Positions 25,858-38,637 are shown, numbered from the stretch's first letter. The stretch is DNA of 64,000 nucleotides from Atrichornis clamosus (GCA_013400975.1 WBMZ01000284.1:1-64000), one strand, 5' to 3'. Notes: generated from the sequence alone by a model not told the origin. Program-made: numbers and translations.

Positions 25858-26201
25858 CCTTAGAGCGGCCTCCCAGTACCTGAAGGGACCCTACAAGAGG
25901 GCTGGAGATGGATGTTTTACAAGGGCATGGAGTGACAGGACGAGGGGGAATGGCTTTAAATTGAAAGAGGGGAGGTTTAGGTTAGATATTAAGACAAAAT
26001 TCTTTCTTGTGAGGGTGGTGAGGCACTGGAACAGGTTGCCCAGAAGCAGCTGTGGATGCCCCATCCCTGGAGGTGTTAAGGGCCAGGTGGGATGAGGCTT
26101 TGAGCAGCCTGGTCTGGGGGAAGCTGTCCTTGCCCATGATAAAGGGTTAGAATTAGATGAGCTTTAGGGTCCCTTCCAATCCAAACCATTCTATGATTCT
26201 A
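25858..26201 (+). mobile_element. CR1 LINE 3' end (avian type)
   Basis: This is the clearest element in the window. It contains the end of ORF2 and the 3' UTR in standard order: CAGTACCTGAAGGGACCCTA, 'gagtgacaggacgagggggaatgg', 'aggtttaggttagatattaag', 'gaggcactggaacaggttgcccag', 'ggatgccccatccctggagg', then 'gggtcccttccaatccaaaccattctatgattct'. It ends in the short ATTCTATG-type repeat typical of CR1 instead of a poly-A tail. It is 5'-truncated to about 340 bp, as most avian CR1 copies are. Divergence looks moderate, so it is younger than the other CR1 pieces here. No long target-site duplication is expected for CR1. Confidence 0.97.
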
Positions 26202-27339
26202 CAATATTTAATAACTTACCTTGTTTCACGTCTGAGCACACGTGACCTTTGTTTGGGGCTGCAGTGTGAAGTGCTTACATTTCATAAGGAGCATTGCATC
26301 ACAGCCTCATTCCCTGTCAGCGTTAAAGCTGCCCACAGGTTGACTGGACAGTGGCTGGCCACTGATCCCTGTAACATCGCACAGAGCAGTGTGTTGCTCC
26401 TGCAGTGTAAAGCACGAGCTTGGCGTCACACAGAGCACACGCACAGGAACCTGCTCGTGTTGCGCTGCCACTGCCTGCACACACATGGATCACAGTGTCA
26501 TCCCTGCACGTTTTTCAAGTTAGCCAGGACCGTGCCACAGTAGGTGACGTTTTATATCATGTCAACTAATTTAGGACTGTTTTCATTTTTCAGATCCCAA
26601 AATGAAATACCAAGTGCCCAGCTTTTTTACGCATATTCAATGCCATCAGATGCAATTCATGCTTTGGAGGAAGGGGAAAGTAACACTTGAAACCCCTCAA
26701 AAATGAACCAAAGACCTACACTTCCCCAACTCAATATTGAGAGTGTTTTAATATTTTCTAGTGGGCATCAAAATATTAAATCATCATTCTTTTAATTCAG
26801 TAGTTTACATATAATGCTCTCTTATGAATATGTGTTCAGCTGTTCTTGCTGAAGGGAGTATCAGGACCTTCCAGAAAGGCAAGAGTCTTGTTCCTAGCTC
26901 CTGTAAATGCATTCCTTGTAAACTAGTTTAATTTTTTTCAGCTTCAGCATCTCCCATTGTGTGCACTAGCAAAATCTGTGCATACAGATTAAGCTAAACA
27001 ACAAGAGCCTTTTCCATCAAGATATTCTTTTCTTCAGTATGTATATATTTGTTCAGCTTTGTTGCCAGGCACCTATCCATTCTAATGGAATACAATTATG
27101 CTCAGAACATTATTTTTGTAATATTTTAGAAGTACCATTTAGCACAAACTTGCTATCTTTTCCCCACATGCATGCTATTTACAATTTCAGCAGACCATTT
27201 CAATGCTTGCTTCAGATTTCAATTCTAGAATTAGAAAGACAGAATATTAATCACTAAACTATTTTTGCTTTAACATGATCTAACATATTTTACAAAAAAA
27301 AATGAAATTTTATAATGCTCCTTGAGCAATTAGATCCAT

Positions 27340-28060
27340 TAGGCATGTGGCTTCCTTAAAGGCAATAGCTAACCTAATAGGATGGCCATGTACAATATTT
27401 TATTCAGAGGCCATTTTGGGTTTTAGAGCAGTTAGCAGTTATAAAAAGAAGCCATTGCTTAGTGAATCTTTTAAAATGATCCAAACAGACTATTTATCAT
27501 CTTCAGAAGTCTCTAACTGGCTGTTTATGTTTCACTTAGACTTAAGTAGGGTGGCTGCTTTCTGGCCACTGAGCAATTTTTAACATACCCTTCAATAATA
27601 CTTTCTCAAAAGCTGCTATCGGCCCATGTGCATATAGAAACATTGTCATCAGTGTGTCGGCAAACATCCGAATGTGAACACGCTCTGAGAGGCTGACAGA
27701 GAGAGAGAGAGAGAGACTTGCTGAAATTATGTCAAGGTACAGATTCAGTAAGACTGCCTTTCTTTGAGACTACTGTCCATAAATTTTATGGGAGCGAGGG
27801 ACAGATGCTATTCAAAATGGAAACCAAGTTCTTTTAATTTAGTCTGTGTGTTCTGAGGAAGTCATCGAGCTACTAATGAAGTGCTTTTTCAATTAATTTT
27901 GAAGGCAAAGTAGGATTGATACTTGCCCCAAGTTTCCCAGATGCAGTGGAGAGTCCTTATTAAATCAAAGATGTGGCCTCGTCAATCTTAAGCCTGCAGA
28001 AAAGAGCTTGTACAGAGAGATAAGTCACCAAAATGTGCCAGAGGGGCTGAAAGTTTTGCC
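27340..28060. promoter_or_regulatory. Candidate conserved non-coding element
   Basis: About 700 bases show no transposon signature and many developmental-factor-like words. CCATAAATTTTATGG at 27777-27791 has two facing Hox/Cdx-type TTTATGG sites. TTCAATTAATTTTGAA at 27888-27903 is a near-palindrome with a homeodomain core. TACTAATGA, CATAAATTTT and TTTAATTTAG words lie around them. This texture resembles vertebrate enhancers, but conservation cannot be judged from one sequence. Confidence 0.25.
27698..27716 (+). repeat. (AG)n microsatellite, 19 bp
   Basis: This is a perfect AG dinucleotide run of 9.5 units, embedded in the candidate conserved block. Confidence 0.95.
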
Positions 28061-31000
28061 TAAGGTGCTAAAATGACCCAAAACAGAAAAGGTGGAGGGA
28101 GGAAATCCTGTCTTTTGTGGGTTAGAGAAGACACCTTGGTTATCTGTGGCTAAAAATCAGAAGCCCCAATGTCTAGAAGATGTCTATTTGGATTTTTAGA
28201 ATTTTGGGTAAAACACTATTGTGCAAAACAAAGTATAAATGCCTAAAAAAACGAAGTGGTTCATTTCCAGCTACATTTGAGGCATTTGCTTCAGCTGATA
28301 TAAAGAATGACCCTCCTTGATGATATTCAGAGATATTTCTGTTTAATTCAGTGGTGCTGCATTAGCTGGTGCTCAACAAAGACATGTCTTCAAAGATCAA
28401 CTTTCAAAAACATTTCAAGTGCAAACCCTAAAATTCTTCAACTGCTTGGTTTGGGAAGCAAATCACTACTCAAACTGTGCTGAGGCATATGGCTGAACAT
28501 AATGTGCTCTCCAAAACCAGCTCCCTGTGTTTACTCTACTCCCTGGCCATTGCCTTGTAGCCAGAATAGTTTCCTCAAAAATGCCGGAACACAAGTGCAG
28601 TGAGTAGCTGAGGACTTTTCTGTGTGACTGACCAAAACTCATAATCACTGCAGTGATCTTCCTCAGAGAGATGAAAAGACAAAGTGGCAGCTCTGCTACA
28701 TGAGCCATGAGAACAGCTGCTCCTCACCATTGCCTCAGAGGCTATTCTTACATCCCTACCTCTGCCAAAGCATGATGGCAGCCCATAACACCCTCACCTG
28801 GTGTCAGTAGCACCAGGTTATACAGCAGAAAATTTGACTTCACAACTTCCATTCTTGCAGTGTCATAACATTGAGAGTCAAACTCAGGAACTTCAGCACC
28901 AAAAAGCATATATTTCTACCTTGAAAGTTCAGAATAATCTTTGGCAATAGACTCTTCCTGTCAGTGAATCAGCTGCAGCAGGAAGACTTCGTTATAGCTA
29001 CAAGATCCTGCATTTACATTTTGACCCATTTGAAAGATGGTTGAGGGGGAGTGACAAGTCAGTCAGAAATCTTAATATTTTGTCAAAGTTCATTCCAGAC
29101 TCCTAACAGGAAGAAAAATAATAGTCTAGACTCAAATATAGTAGCTTATTCTTATGTTTTATTTATAAAAATCATTTAATTAGCCATTCTTTGCCTCTAC
29201 TGCCCGCTTCTCCTGAAATTTTCTGGCTATACTGCACAGTGCAAAGACCATGCACACCCCTCCAGAGAAAAACAGAATGGGCACTGAGCTTTCTGCTCAA
29301 AGTGGACCTGGTGATAGATTTTAGTTCAGCTCCAGAAAGTGGCTTGAAGTTACATAATATTTCTCTTTCCTGGATTTGAGTTCATATCGGAGAGGTGTCT
29401 GGACTGCAGACTGGATTCTGTTCAGATAAGGCCAAGAAAAAAGATGTACCCACAAGGTGGATGCAGCCCCAACCTGGCCTGGTCTACCTGTGTGACACCT
29501 TAGAGCCAGTCTGATAAAGCTGATAACAGGCAGATAGTGCAGACTTTGGGCACCCAGGAGTAGTTGCCTGACTCTACAAATCCACCCCTGTTGCACTGTG
29601 CTGCCCTCCAGGGCAGATGTATCTTCTTGTGTTCCTTTTGCCATGCTTTGAATATAGAGGAAAATGTGGTCAACTGATTCTATGGATTAAACTGTAGTTA
29701 TAAAATATAACTGTAGTTATAAAAAAGTCACCTTCAAGTCCTGAAGGCTCAAGCAAGGCTTTGCATCACAGATCTGACTGACCTGTCCCTGAAGGAGAGA
29801 ATACCACAGCAGGGAGCCCTGCAGTTTTGGCAGGAAAGTGCGTTACCCTCTGCGTGCAACCCCCTTCCCTTCCTCTGACCCAGTGCCAACCTGCAGAGTA
29901 CCTCTTTTCCAGATCTGTGGTTGTGTGGATATTATGAATTAGAATTTAATTCCCCAAAGGCACATCAAAGATGGAGTGTAGAGAGAATTTGAAAAGGTTG
30001 CAAAAGGGCTGTAAAAGGACCACAACACCACCAATATTTCAGGCAAGACTATAGACTGCTGGGAGACTAATAAACACTTCTCTCCAGCTCACTTCTCTTT
30101 TTTGGGGTACACACAACTGTATGCATATTCCTCTCTGCCTCACTACCAACCACAAAATCTTCTTGCCCCTGGAATAAATGAAAAGGAGAAAAAAATCCCT
30201 AGAACAACATCACTTTATCTTTTTTTAAACATCTTCCAGCCCCTTTTCTCAAAGACATACTGACTGGGAACCACGGGAACACAGATCCCTACTATGAGTC
30301 TGTATTATTCAGCAATATTCTTAGGGATATACTAACTAATTTCTTGAAGGAGTAGGAAGGAAACTAGGAAGTCTCTTTCTGAGTAGAAAATGGAGTAAAT
30401 CTATCGCACTGACAGACTTACACAGACACAACTTTTTGCAGTCTAATCCAATATGCCTCCTGTTTCAAAGATAAATCATAACTCGTGCACCTACAAATCT
30501 TTATTTCATCACATCTTCCTAAGGCAGAGAAACTGAATTCTGTATCGATCACCATGTCCTGATCTTTTAAGCTTTCCATTGTTTTAACACAACACTGAAG
30601 TAACGGTGCCAAATACGTTGCCAAATACTTGCCAACATCAAGTAACGGTGCAGTTTACAGTATAGTAATTCTGGGTAGTTTGGAGTTGTAACTGTACAAT
30701 AGTCATCTAATTTATATAAAAGTTTTGATCTTAAATTACAGGATGTACTTCTTATTGTGTATTAGAGATGTCGGGACATTTTGTAACTACAAAGGGGTGA
30801 AGAATGTGTCTTCCTAAGTACTTAAAGAGAAATACTGCATGTAACCCAAAAATACGCTTATGATTCCCTGAATCTTAAGTACTTGGTACTTTGCAGGCTG
30901 TGTTAGCCAGGGCATTGAGTAAAGGACAGAGAGGCAGTCCGTTCTATGTCACCACTTGCAAGGTAGAGCAGGGCCACTTTGTTTTTTGATAGCAAAGGCA

Positions 31001-32145
31001 GGATTCAGTCATTAGCTGAGCTGAAATCACTCCTCCTTCTCAATTCTCTTTGCGAGTTTTTCATACTCTGAGGCTCATGATTTGATTTAAAAAATTCAAA
31101 TATTCACAACTATTGTCTTCCAGAGAGAAGTGTGTTGTCTCTTACCTCCAGTTTCTCAGCATGTTAGGCTGCCAATGAAGCCTGGAGGGGGCTCCGTGGC
31201 TGCTGCAAGTTCCTATCTAGGCAAGAGCACACATCTCAGCAGGACATTCCACTGAAAGCAACTTTCTTCCTGGAAAAGCAGATGTCGACTTGTACCATGT
31301 GGGAGTGGTATAATGTCCCTTTCCGCCTTGCTCAATTTAGTACATTTGCATCCCTCTGCTTCTTACCACTGTGAATGTCTTAGCTGGTATTTAATGCCTT
31401 GTGTTACTTAAATTGGATCCAAACCTTATTTACCTAGGTCTATTAGAATTCCTGTTCTGTTTCTACCCTTATTCAGAGGTAACCTTCTCCCTCCTTGTTG
31501 AGTTCAGTCTGGTTTTGTTTTTCCTTAAGGGGTTCACTTCCTCCCAAGACCAAGTACTTGTGAACTTTCTTTTTTTCTTAATGAACACAGGAGTATATGG
31601 TCCCTAACCCTACAATCTTGCCATCCATTGCATCAGCATGCCAAATCTCTCTGTTTCCCCTGAGCACCACCTTGTTTAGGAACAATGCTTCTGCGTGCAA
31701 AGTTGCAATCTCTGGAGGACCCTATTGTGAGCTGTCTTGTAACAGGCATTCGTATGCACAGGTATTTTTAAAGGACAAAGTAGAAAATGCCAGTTGTGAG
31801 GTCAGACAAAAGTCAAAAACAAAATACCTTGTGATCTTGAAAAGGGCTTGAATGGTACAGCTGCATCTTCTCTTACTTGGCCACATAATGGTAGATTTTC
31901 CCTCATGTGAAAACAAACTGAAAGAAAATGGAAAACAACCTATAATTTCTCTGTCTTGGCAAACATTCTACACTACCCAAAACACACAAAGCTAATGGAG
32001 TTTATAAAGTGAGAAACTGACTAAGAGGGAGGGCTTATAAGCACCTAGTGACGATTTCAATAAAAATAAATAACTGCCTTTCAACACACCCTCAGGCAAA
32101 ATTACTCAAAAATGTTGTGTTTGAATGATCACACTTTTGTCCATT

Positions 32146-32190
32146 CATACGTGTGCACGTATGTGTATATATATTTTTATTTTTATTTTT
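32146..32190. repeat. CATACGTG inverted repeat and adjoining T/A-rich simple sequence
   Basis: CATACGTG (32146-32153) is followed two bases later by its reverse complement CACGTATG (32156-32163). Next come TGTATATATA and a run of TTTTTA units. The ACGTG cores resemble E-box-like or bHLH-PAS sites, but the context is low-complexity, so no regulatory call is made. Confidence 0.7.
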
Positions 32191-32467
32191 CTTCTTAGTC
32201 AGAGGGATAGCTCGTGCAGGCTGAAAAGCTGGATAAGGAGTATCTCTGATCTCCAGCCAGAATCAAATACACAGTCAGCTGAGAACAGGACAAGCCAGAC
32301 CTGTAGGTAAAGGACTGGGCAATACACAGCAGTTTCCAGTGAAACTGGAACGAGTCCTCTGGAAAACGACTGTGGACCCTCTTGAGAGAAAGCCTTTTCC
32401 CATTCAGGAGTCCACTTACAGCAACAAATCCCTTACTGTCAGGGGAACCTGCAAGAAAAAAAGCACA

Positions 32468-33435
32468 GGGCAGCCCTTCTGGGTCAGACCTTCTAGCCCC
32501 ATACTTTCCTTTAGCAGAAAGAGAAGCAGTTACTTAACTATTTATCCTCCTCATACTCCTGCAGGTTCCACAGCTCCTGGACTGAAGATGATATGATTAC
32601 ATCCCTGACTATTTCAATCAGCATCAGTTTATGGACCTAATTAAATGTTCATGAATTTGTGCATTCCCTTCTGACCCCAAGGACGCAATCTGCTTCCACA
32701 GCCTCCTCTTGCAAAAGATTCAGATATTAATTCTCTGTGATGTAAAAAGTACTTATCTACATCTATTTTAAACCAATTCCTTCTAGTTTTAATGACTATT
32801 TCTTTTTCTAGTCTTGCACTAGACAAGGTCTCTTGATTTGCTAACCTAGACCTCAGACTAGACCCCCTAGGTGTGGTTCTGGATTTTTGCTGCCTTATCC
32901 ACCCATTGGTGATGTAATAAAAAACCATCATATTCCCCTGAGCCCTCACTCCACCCAGAGAAATCCCAGCCTTATTAGTTTCTCTTTATAAGGCAAATTC
33001 TTCACCCTCTTAGTTGGTTGCCCTTTCTAGTGTCTTTCTATATCCACTGTTCTTCTTAAATTGTGAAGTTCTGAATAACACAAAGTACTCCAATGTGCAT
33101 GAAGGTTTTAGATAAGAGCAAAATAGTGGTTTATGCTTAGCTCTCAGTACATTGCTAGTGATACTTAACGTTGTGCTGACTTTTTGGCTGCCAGGATATC
33201 CAAGAAGTGATTTTAGAGGACTGTAAAGGACAACTCCAGGATCTATTTCCTGATTTGTAACTACCATTTAAATGCTCAACATTACATAAGCATCACCCTA
33301 CATTTTCCTACACTTTTTTCATCCGTTGGGTTTTGTGGACAACACTTTCTGGGGTTATTCACCATCAGCACAGTATTTGACTAACTAAAAGAAAATTCTT
33401 AATATCATCTGCAGATTGGAGATGTCACTGCTCTT
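32468..33435 (-). mobile_element. Old CR1 LINE fragment: 3' UTR and 3' part of ORF2
   Basis: On the plus strand this follows the well-known antisense profile of reptile/bird CR1 in order. The landmarks are CTTCTGGGTCAGACCTTCTA ('actgggtcagacc...tctagccc'), 'tttatggacctaatt' and 'catgaatttg', 'cagcctcctcttgcaaaag', 'tgtaaaaagtacttatc', 'tcccagccttattagtttctc', 'aaagtactccaatgtg', 'ctttttggctgccagg', 'gaggactgtaaaggacaactccaggatc' and 'taatatcatctgcaga'. The element therefore points left, with its 3' end near 32468. It is strongly diverged and carries many indels, so no frame survives. It may continue to about 33620, where the match fades. Confidence 0.85.
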
Positions 33436-33441
33436 TCTCCT

Positions 33442-33469
33442 GTCAGTCAGCTGAGGTCAGTCAGCTGAC
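33442..33469 (+). repeat. Tandem duplication, two 14-bp units
   Basis: GTCAGTCAGCTGAG (33442-33455) is followed directly by GTCAGTCAGCTGAC (33456-33469), with 13 of 14 bases identical. It lies at the fading edge of the minus-strand CR1 fragment. Confidence 0.9.
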
Positions 33470-34104
33470 CAGCCAGATTTGCCTTCCCTATTCTATCTGA
33501 AGATGCATTGCAGGTTGTACCAATCTCATATCTGTGCGATCATCCTCAAGTTCTGGTTTAAATATTCCTCTGTGCTTTTAATTAAAAAAGCCAACAGCCC
33601 AGCAATCCCTTGTTGTAGAGTATCCTTCACAGTGTCACAGATTGAAGTTTACATTGGTTTAGTTTCTCCCATGATTGGGCAATCAGGTAATTCTCTTTAT
33701 TATGATAGTTAACAACAAAGTGAGAACCTGCCCTAGCTAAGGTACATCATTCTACCTCATTATCCAGAGACCAGTTCCACTTTCCCCCCATCTTTCTTAG
33801 CCAAACTTCCATGAAAATTCTTACTGATGGTCCTCTCTTCACTACACTTCTGTGTATGCAAGTCTTAATTCCAAGACAAATGTATAAAGGGTTTGAACCA
33901 GAAATGCGCCACTGCAATCTGCAACTTCTTGTTCATTTAGCAATACTTTGTAATAAATCTACGAAGTACTATAAGACAGATGACTAGAAAATATACTGCC
34001 TGTACTTAGGTAGGGGTTAGCCAGCAGGAGGGGAGGAGTGTGGATAACCATAGTCCTTGAATTTTGACTTCAGTGGTATGCAAAGCTTCAGAACAGCTTT
34101 TATG
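33470..34104. other. Spacer between two opposed CR1 fragments
   Basis: This may contain further eroded ORF2 sequence of the left CR1 ('ctgtgcttttaattaaaaaagccaacagcccagcaatccc' weakly fits the GPVLFNIFINDL region in antisense). I cannot show it securely. There is no gene. Confidence 0.45.
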
Positions 34105-35010
34105 GGATAAGATAATTAAAGACATAGAGGTCAAATGAAAATGGCACAAAATACAGCACGGGCTTAACAAAAGTAGATTGTAACAGATTAACCTCATACA
34201 TTTCTTTGACAAGATAACCTACACTCTAGACAAAGGACATGATTGATCCCATCTGTCTTAACTTTAGAAAAGCCTGTGATAACAAATTGAGAATTAATAG
34301 TAAAACAGGAAGAGATGGGGATTAGCAGAGAAATTCTGAGGATGAGAAGCTATCTCAAGTCAGACATAGAGTGTAATTTTTGAAAGGGAAGGTTTATAGC
34401 TGAAAGGAAATTAGGAAATTAGGTTCCTCAAGAATCAGCTTTGACCTCACCATATACAATTTCATAAAAGTCACTAATGATCAGGGAAGAAACATTAGAA
34501 AAACATTGATAAAAAATAAAATAACTCACAAATGGAATGTCTTTTAACTGCAGGGAAAAGCTGGTCTACAGTACACAAAGAAGTGGATACCATTGAAGAC
34601 TAGGTTAATAAAATGAAAAGAAATCTTAAAGTGCAAACTGAAGGATAACAATCTTTGTGAGTAACAGCAAGAAATTTTCCTGTAGCCTGAACACTCCTCC
34701 CTTGGAAATGGTTAAGGAGAAGAAGGATTTGTTTCTGCTTGCTGATTTGTAGGAGGGCTGTGGGCCACTAGTATGAGGAAAAGCATATGTGAAAAAAGCA
34801 AATCCAAGCACACATAAATGAGAGCTGTTTCTGTAGAGATTTGGAAGGATACTTGCTATTAGGAGAAATAAAATTTTAAATGGAAGAGGTACAAGGAAGA
34901 ATTATAGGGATAATCAAAGGACTGAAGAACTTATTTTTGGTGAAAAGGCAAGAAGAAATTTAAGATAGAGAGACTGAAAGGAACAAGATTGTTACACACT
35001 AAATTATTTA
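34105..35010 (+). mobile_element. Old CR1 LINE fragment: reverse transcriptase part of ORF2
   Basis: On the plus strand, 'acagcacgggcttaacaaaagtagattgtaacagattaacctcatacatttctttgacaagataacc', then 'ctagacaaaggacatgattgatc' and 'cttaactttagaaaagcc', follow the CR1 RT region. In translation this is the 'GF..G.SC..NLI.FFD..T...D.G...D.IYLDFSKAFD' block. Later landmarks are 'ttcctcaagaatcagc', 'ctgatttgtaggagggctgtgggccactagtatgagg...gtgaaaaaagcaaatccaag' and 'ggataatcaaaggactgaagaactta'. All frames are broken. The orientation is opposite to the fragment ending at 33435, so these are two insertions or one inversion. Confidence 0.8.
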
Positions 35011-36879
35011 AGCTAAAATCAGATTTCACCCAAGAATAAATGAGTACAAGCTTTAAATTAGATTTCTTGAGCTTGAAAAATATGGACTCAAGAATTAGAT
35101 TAGTTTTTTGAAAGGAATAAGAGGGACCAAAAAACTGGTTTTAATATACAGTCTTACAATGAAGGAGATGTAATACAGTGCTTGCACTAGCCAGGGATGG
35201 CACTCAATTAACTCTGAAGTCTCCTTTCCAGTCCTGTATGTTACCTTTAACAGAAGCAGTAATCCAACTTTGTCACTTTAAAAAAGCAGTTAGAGGACAA
35301 ATTTCTGCAGAGCAGAAGCGTATTTCTCTGGATATTTGTGGGGTTTTTAACCAGCAACACTAACTCACCAATCTTGGCTTTCTCTTTGCAGTGGTCACCC
35401 CTCGCATGAGCAGTGCAGAGGAAGGGCAGTAGTGCCCTTGCAGGTCCACAGATGTCTGTGACCTGTTGCCACCACCCATCTTGGTACAGAAACCCTTAAA
35501 CCCACCAGAAGGGAGAGGTCTGTGAGTGCGGCAGTGGGGGTGGACACACATCTGTTTCTGGTAAGAGGTTTCCTCCTGTTTTACATTCACAGGATCTCTA
35601 TGCAGCTGACAAAAGCAGGCTTGAAGTGCAGGATAGGAACATGTCCCATGGTAGATTTAATCTGGTGTAATTCGCAGGAAGTGTGAAGCTGTGTCAGCAC
35701 GGACTCCAGGGGGACTGCTGCAATCCTGCCAGGGACTGGAGAACGTGTACTCCACTTTAATCGACACCAGCAAAGTGTGCTTCCCACGTTACCATTTTTT
35801 ATGTAGACATATCCTCCAAAGCTAATAATCTTTACTATCCAGAGTATTCCACATCCAGAAATATATCGCAGTTTAATTTGTACTTGATATTGCATGAAAA
35901 CAAGTGGGGAGGTGAGTGCTAGCCTCTCTGGGTTTCTGCATCCTAATATAGACACAAGTCATTACTTTTGTCCAGTTTACTGTCCAGTTTCTCAGCCCAC
36001 TGATGGTCTGCATTATTGACTCACATGAAGCCAGTAGGAGCAATATATTAGCCAAACACTGTTTATAATGCACTGAGAGGAGGTTGCCCAGTTGAGACAG
36101 TGCTCAAGTGCTTCCCAATCAAAGCGCCACTGCAACTGTAGATGCAGAAGGAGTGGAGTTTTTCTCCCATCTCTTTTCCAATCCTCTCTCAACTCTTAAT
36201 GACCCAACCAGTTATATAAACATGGAAAAGTGTTTCAGCAAATGTACTTCAGGGAGGTTTAACAGATTTGGAAAGTATTGTTCCACAAATGTCATCACTG
36301 TTATTGATGTAGGCAGCACTAAATCAGCTGTGATTTGAAATTTGACAAAAAGCATGTGAAATAGAAGGGCCATAAATGAAAATGGTTTCGCTTTCAGGAT
36401 CAGTGTGGAATATAAGAACTAATAGAGCACCATTTCTTTTGCAGAATTAAACAATTTTGTGTGAGATGGTTCAGTTTTACAGAGATCAGACTCATATAGA
36501 ATAACAAAATTCAATGACTTTCTAAACTCACACCATGAAGTTCCTCATATATATTACAAAAAAGATCTACCCTTCACTATCAGATGCATTTTACTTCAAA
36601 ATAACTTTAGCAGATGCTTTCTGTAGGGAAAAGCTGGAACACAGGAAAGCAAGCTTCAGATATCAGACATCTGATACCTGGTTTTTAAATAATGTGTGAG
36701 AGCCCAGGTTTCCCCCAGGTAGCCCCATTTCCATCAAGAAGAACTAGCCCCAATACTCAGAGCACAGGAGGTGCTCTGCACCACATTAGCAACACAAAGA
36801 ATCACAATGGGTTTATCATCCAAGAAACTGCGTAGCCTACCACTTTCACAGTCAAAAAATGAAGGTCACAGTCAGAAAT
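35011..36879. other. Unassigned intergenic DNA
   Basis: The match to CR1 fades by about 35010-35130. Minus-strand frames at 35360-35590, 35587-35955 and 35873-36073 have no family motif. A 'ggatatgtctacat' antisense word near 35800 resembles a motif seen in some reptile DNA-transposon repeats, but this is too little to call. Confidence 0.5.
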
Positions 36880-37020
36880 ATTACCTTTGGGTTATAGCAC
36901 AGGTCTCACAAGAAGAGTTTAAATTCGTCACCCTGGAACTGGAATACTGGAATTGCTCTCACCTCAAAACCAAGCTCTGATCACTAGCCTACAGCCACTA
37001 CAGATCATTGTAGGGTAATT
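36880..37020 (-). repeat. Possible MIR-like SINE relic, antisense
   Basis: 'gaactggaatactggaattgctctcacctcaaaaccaagctctgatcactagcctacagcc' resembles the reverse complement of the tRNA-like head of MIR ('gaacccaggagtcctgactcccagcctcctgctctaaccactagaccaca'). The preceding CACAAGAAGAGTTTAAA part fits only weakly. Confidence 0.3.
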
Positions 37021-38454
37021 TTGATCCCTCTCTAGTGTAAGGAGACAGCCTGACTGCCACTTGGAGGCAAATTATCCACCAGGGTCTTCTTTGTTAATTA
37101 ATACATATTTAGAGGCCAACTTGTATGCATGGCTCTTTGCAATTTACTTTTTCTTTCAGCTGCAAGCCTAAGAGTCTTTCTTCTTTTTCTATAACATGGC
37201 AAAAGGGGAACAGATTTCAGATTCCTAATTCCAAAACCCCAAGGTTGTAGACTCAGTTGTCAATGGCAAGAGCGATATAATTGTTTAACCTCTAAGCATG
37301 GAATGAGCACAATTATTAGTAAGCTTATGTTTCCACAAATAGAAATTATGGTTCCTTTCTGTACAAATATTACACATCACATAACCCCAATCCAACTGCC
37401 TAGAATGGTGCTTACCTGTGAAGTTTGTTGCAGATGACTCCCAACTTTAAAGTTCAAGACCCTTCCTCAAGGCTAAACAACAAAGAATTCCACACCCTGA
37501 AACTATTTTCAATAGGATTTCATCAAAGTTGTAGATTTACAAAAAGTAAATTCTTAGGCTTTCTGTCTGTGTCCTATTATATTCCCAGCCTGGCTAGGTA
37601 GTCCCAATGGCTATTTTTACAGCAACGAAAGTTTGAGTTCTGTTCCTGCTGTGAACTGCCTCTGGAGTATCTTTTCATTCATGAAAGGAAGACCCCTCCA
37701 CTCTGCTACTTGCACTAGATAACTCAAGTCGGCCAACTGGAATATCCTGCTGGTTGCTATGTGTCTCCTTTTGTTCACTGTATTACATTTTTCCTGTAGA
37801 TATTGAGAAGCTCAAGTTTCCATGTAAAAATCCAAGTTATCTCAGCTGGCTCATGTAGTGAATAACATCCTCACTCTTTGCACCTGGAGGCAGATATTGT
37901 CACTTGCACTTAAATATTTAGCTAAGTTGCATTTACATTTGTCCACCCTTTGCATAGCCTCCCCTCCCTGTTTCCCTGACTGCAGAAGCAAGGAATTTCA
38001 GGATCACAGGAATGAATTCTCTAACAAAAAAATTGCCCTCGTGTGTAAATTTAACTTCATTAAAGCTTCTGTACCCCACTCCATGAAGATATACTTTGCT
38101 CCTGCAGGATATTTATGGATAAATGATGCAAAGAGATACTATCCTTGGATACAAGGTCTGAGTCAGTGAAAGCAAGAGGTTTTCTTTGGGGAGACAAAAC
38201 CAGTTCACACTCTATTTCTCTGCTTCCTTTCAGAAGAATAAAATGTTCAGGCTGTGACCATACTGGGAAGGGTGAGACCTTCTGAAGGACGCCTGATTTT
38301 AGCCAAAGATTTCTCTAGTCAGCCCAGTGAGCAATGGAAAGTTTCCCCCTGCACAAGCAACCACAGCATATAATTCTAACACTTGAACCTCCATCTAAAA
38401 AGCAGGAAAGATTTTGACTTGTGACTCTGCCTTGAAGGCTACTGCATTGCTCTA
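37021..38454. other. Unassigned intergenic DNA
   Basis: No gene or nameable repeat was seen. The 103-codon frame at 37858-38169 has no motif, good initiation context or splice boundary. Confidence 0.55.
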
Positions 38455-38633
38455 ATAGAAACCTTCCTATTTACAGCCTATATTTATTCACGGTCCTCTT
38501 GCATATATTTTTTCTTGTGCCAGCATTGTCCTCTACCTTAGATCTCTCTTTTCCTTTGTAGAGTTTACCTCCATAATGCATTTGTAGATAGCAATCATAT
38601 CCCATTCTCAGCCTTCTCCCTGTTCTTCGAAAT
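38455..38633 (-). mobile_element. CR1 LINE fragment, 3' region of ORF2
   Basis: The plus strand shows the antisense CR1 profile: 'cctatttacagcctatatttattcacgg', 'ttcttgtgccagcattgtcctctaccttag', 'gcatttgtagatagcaatcatatcccattctcagccttctccctgttcttcg'. In sense this is the segment encoding 'aaggctgagaggggatatgattgccctctataaatac' and the following 'ggcacaagaac'. It is short and diverged, with both ends lost. Confidence 0.75.
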
Positions 38634-38637
38634 GATG

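Larger units (their letters stand above)
26202..32467. other. Unassigned DNA with a GA microsatellite and a candidate conserved block
   Basis: No gene was recognised. The 128-codon frame at 26157-26543 starts inside the CR1 tail and is rich in C, H and T without motifs. Small local duplications occur, for example AACTGTAGTTATAAAA at 29690 and again 19 bases later, and AAGTAACGGTGC near 30599 and 30641. See the separate entries for 27340-28060, 27698-27716 and 32146-32163. Confidence 0.55.

Noticed and set aside
26157..26543. 128-codon frame
   Set aside because: It begins inside the CR1 3' tail and has no motif.
36661..36676. TATCAGA-CA-TCTGATA inverted repeat
   Set aside because: Seven-base arms are expected by chance many times in 64 kb.
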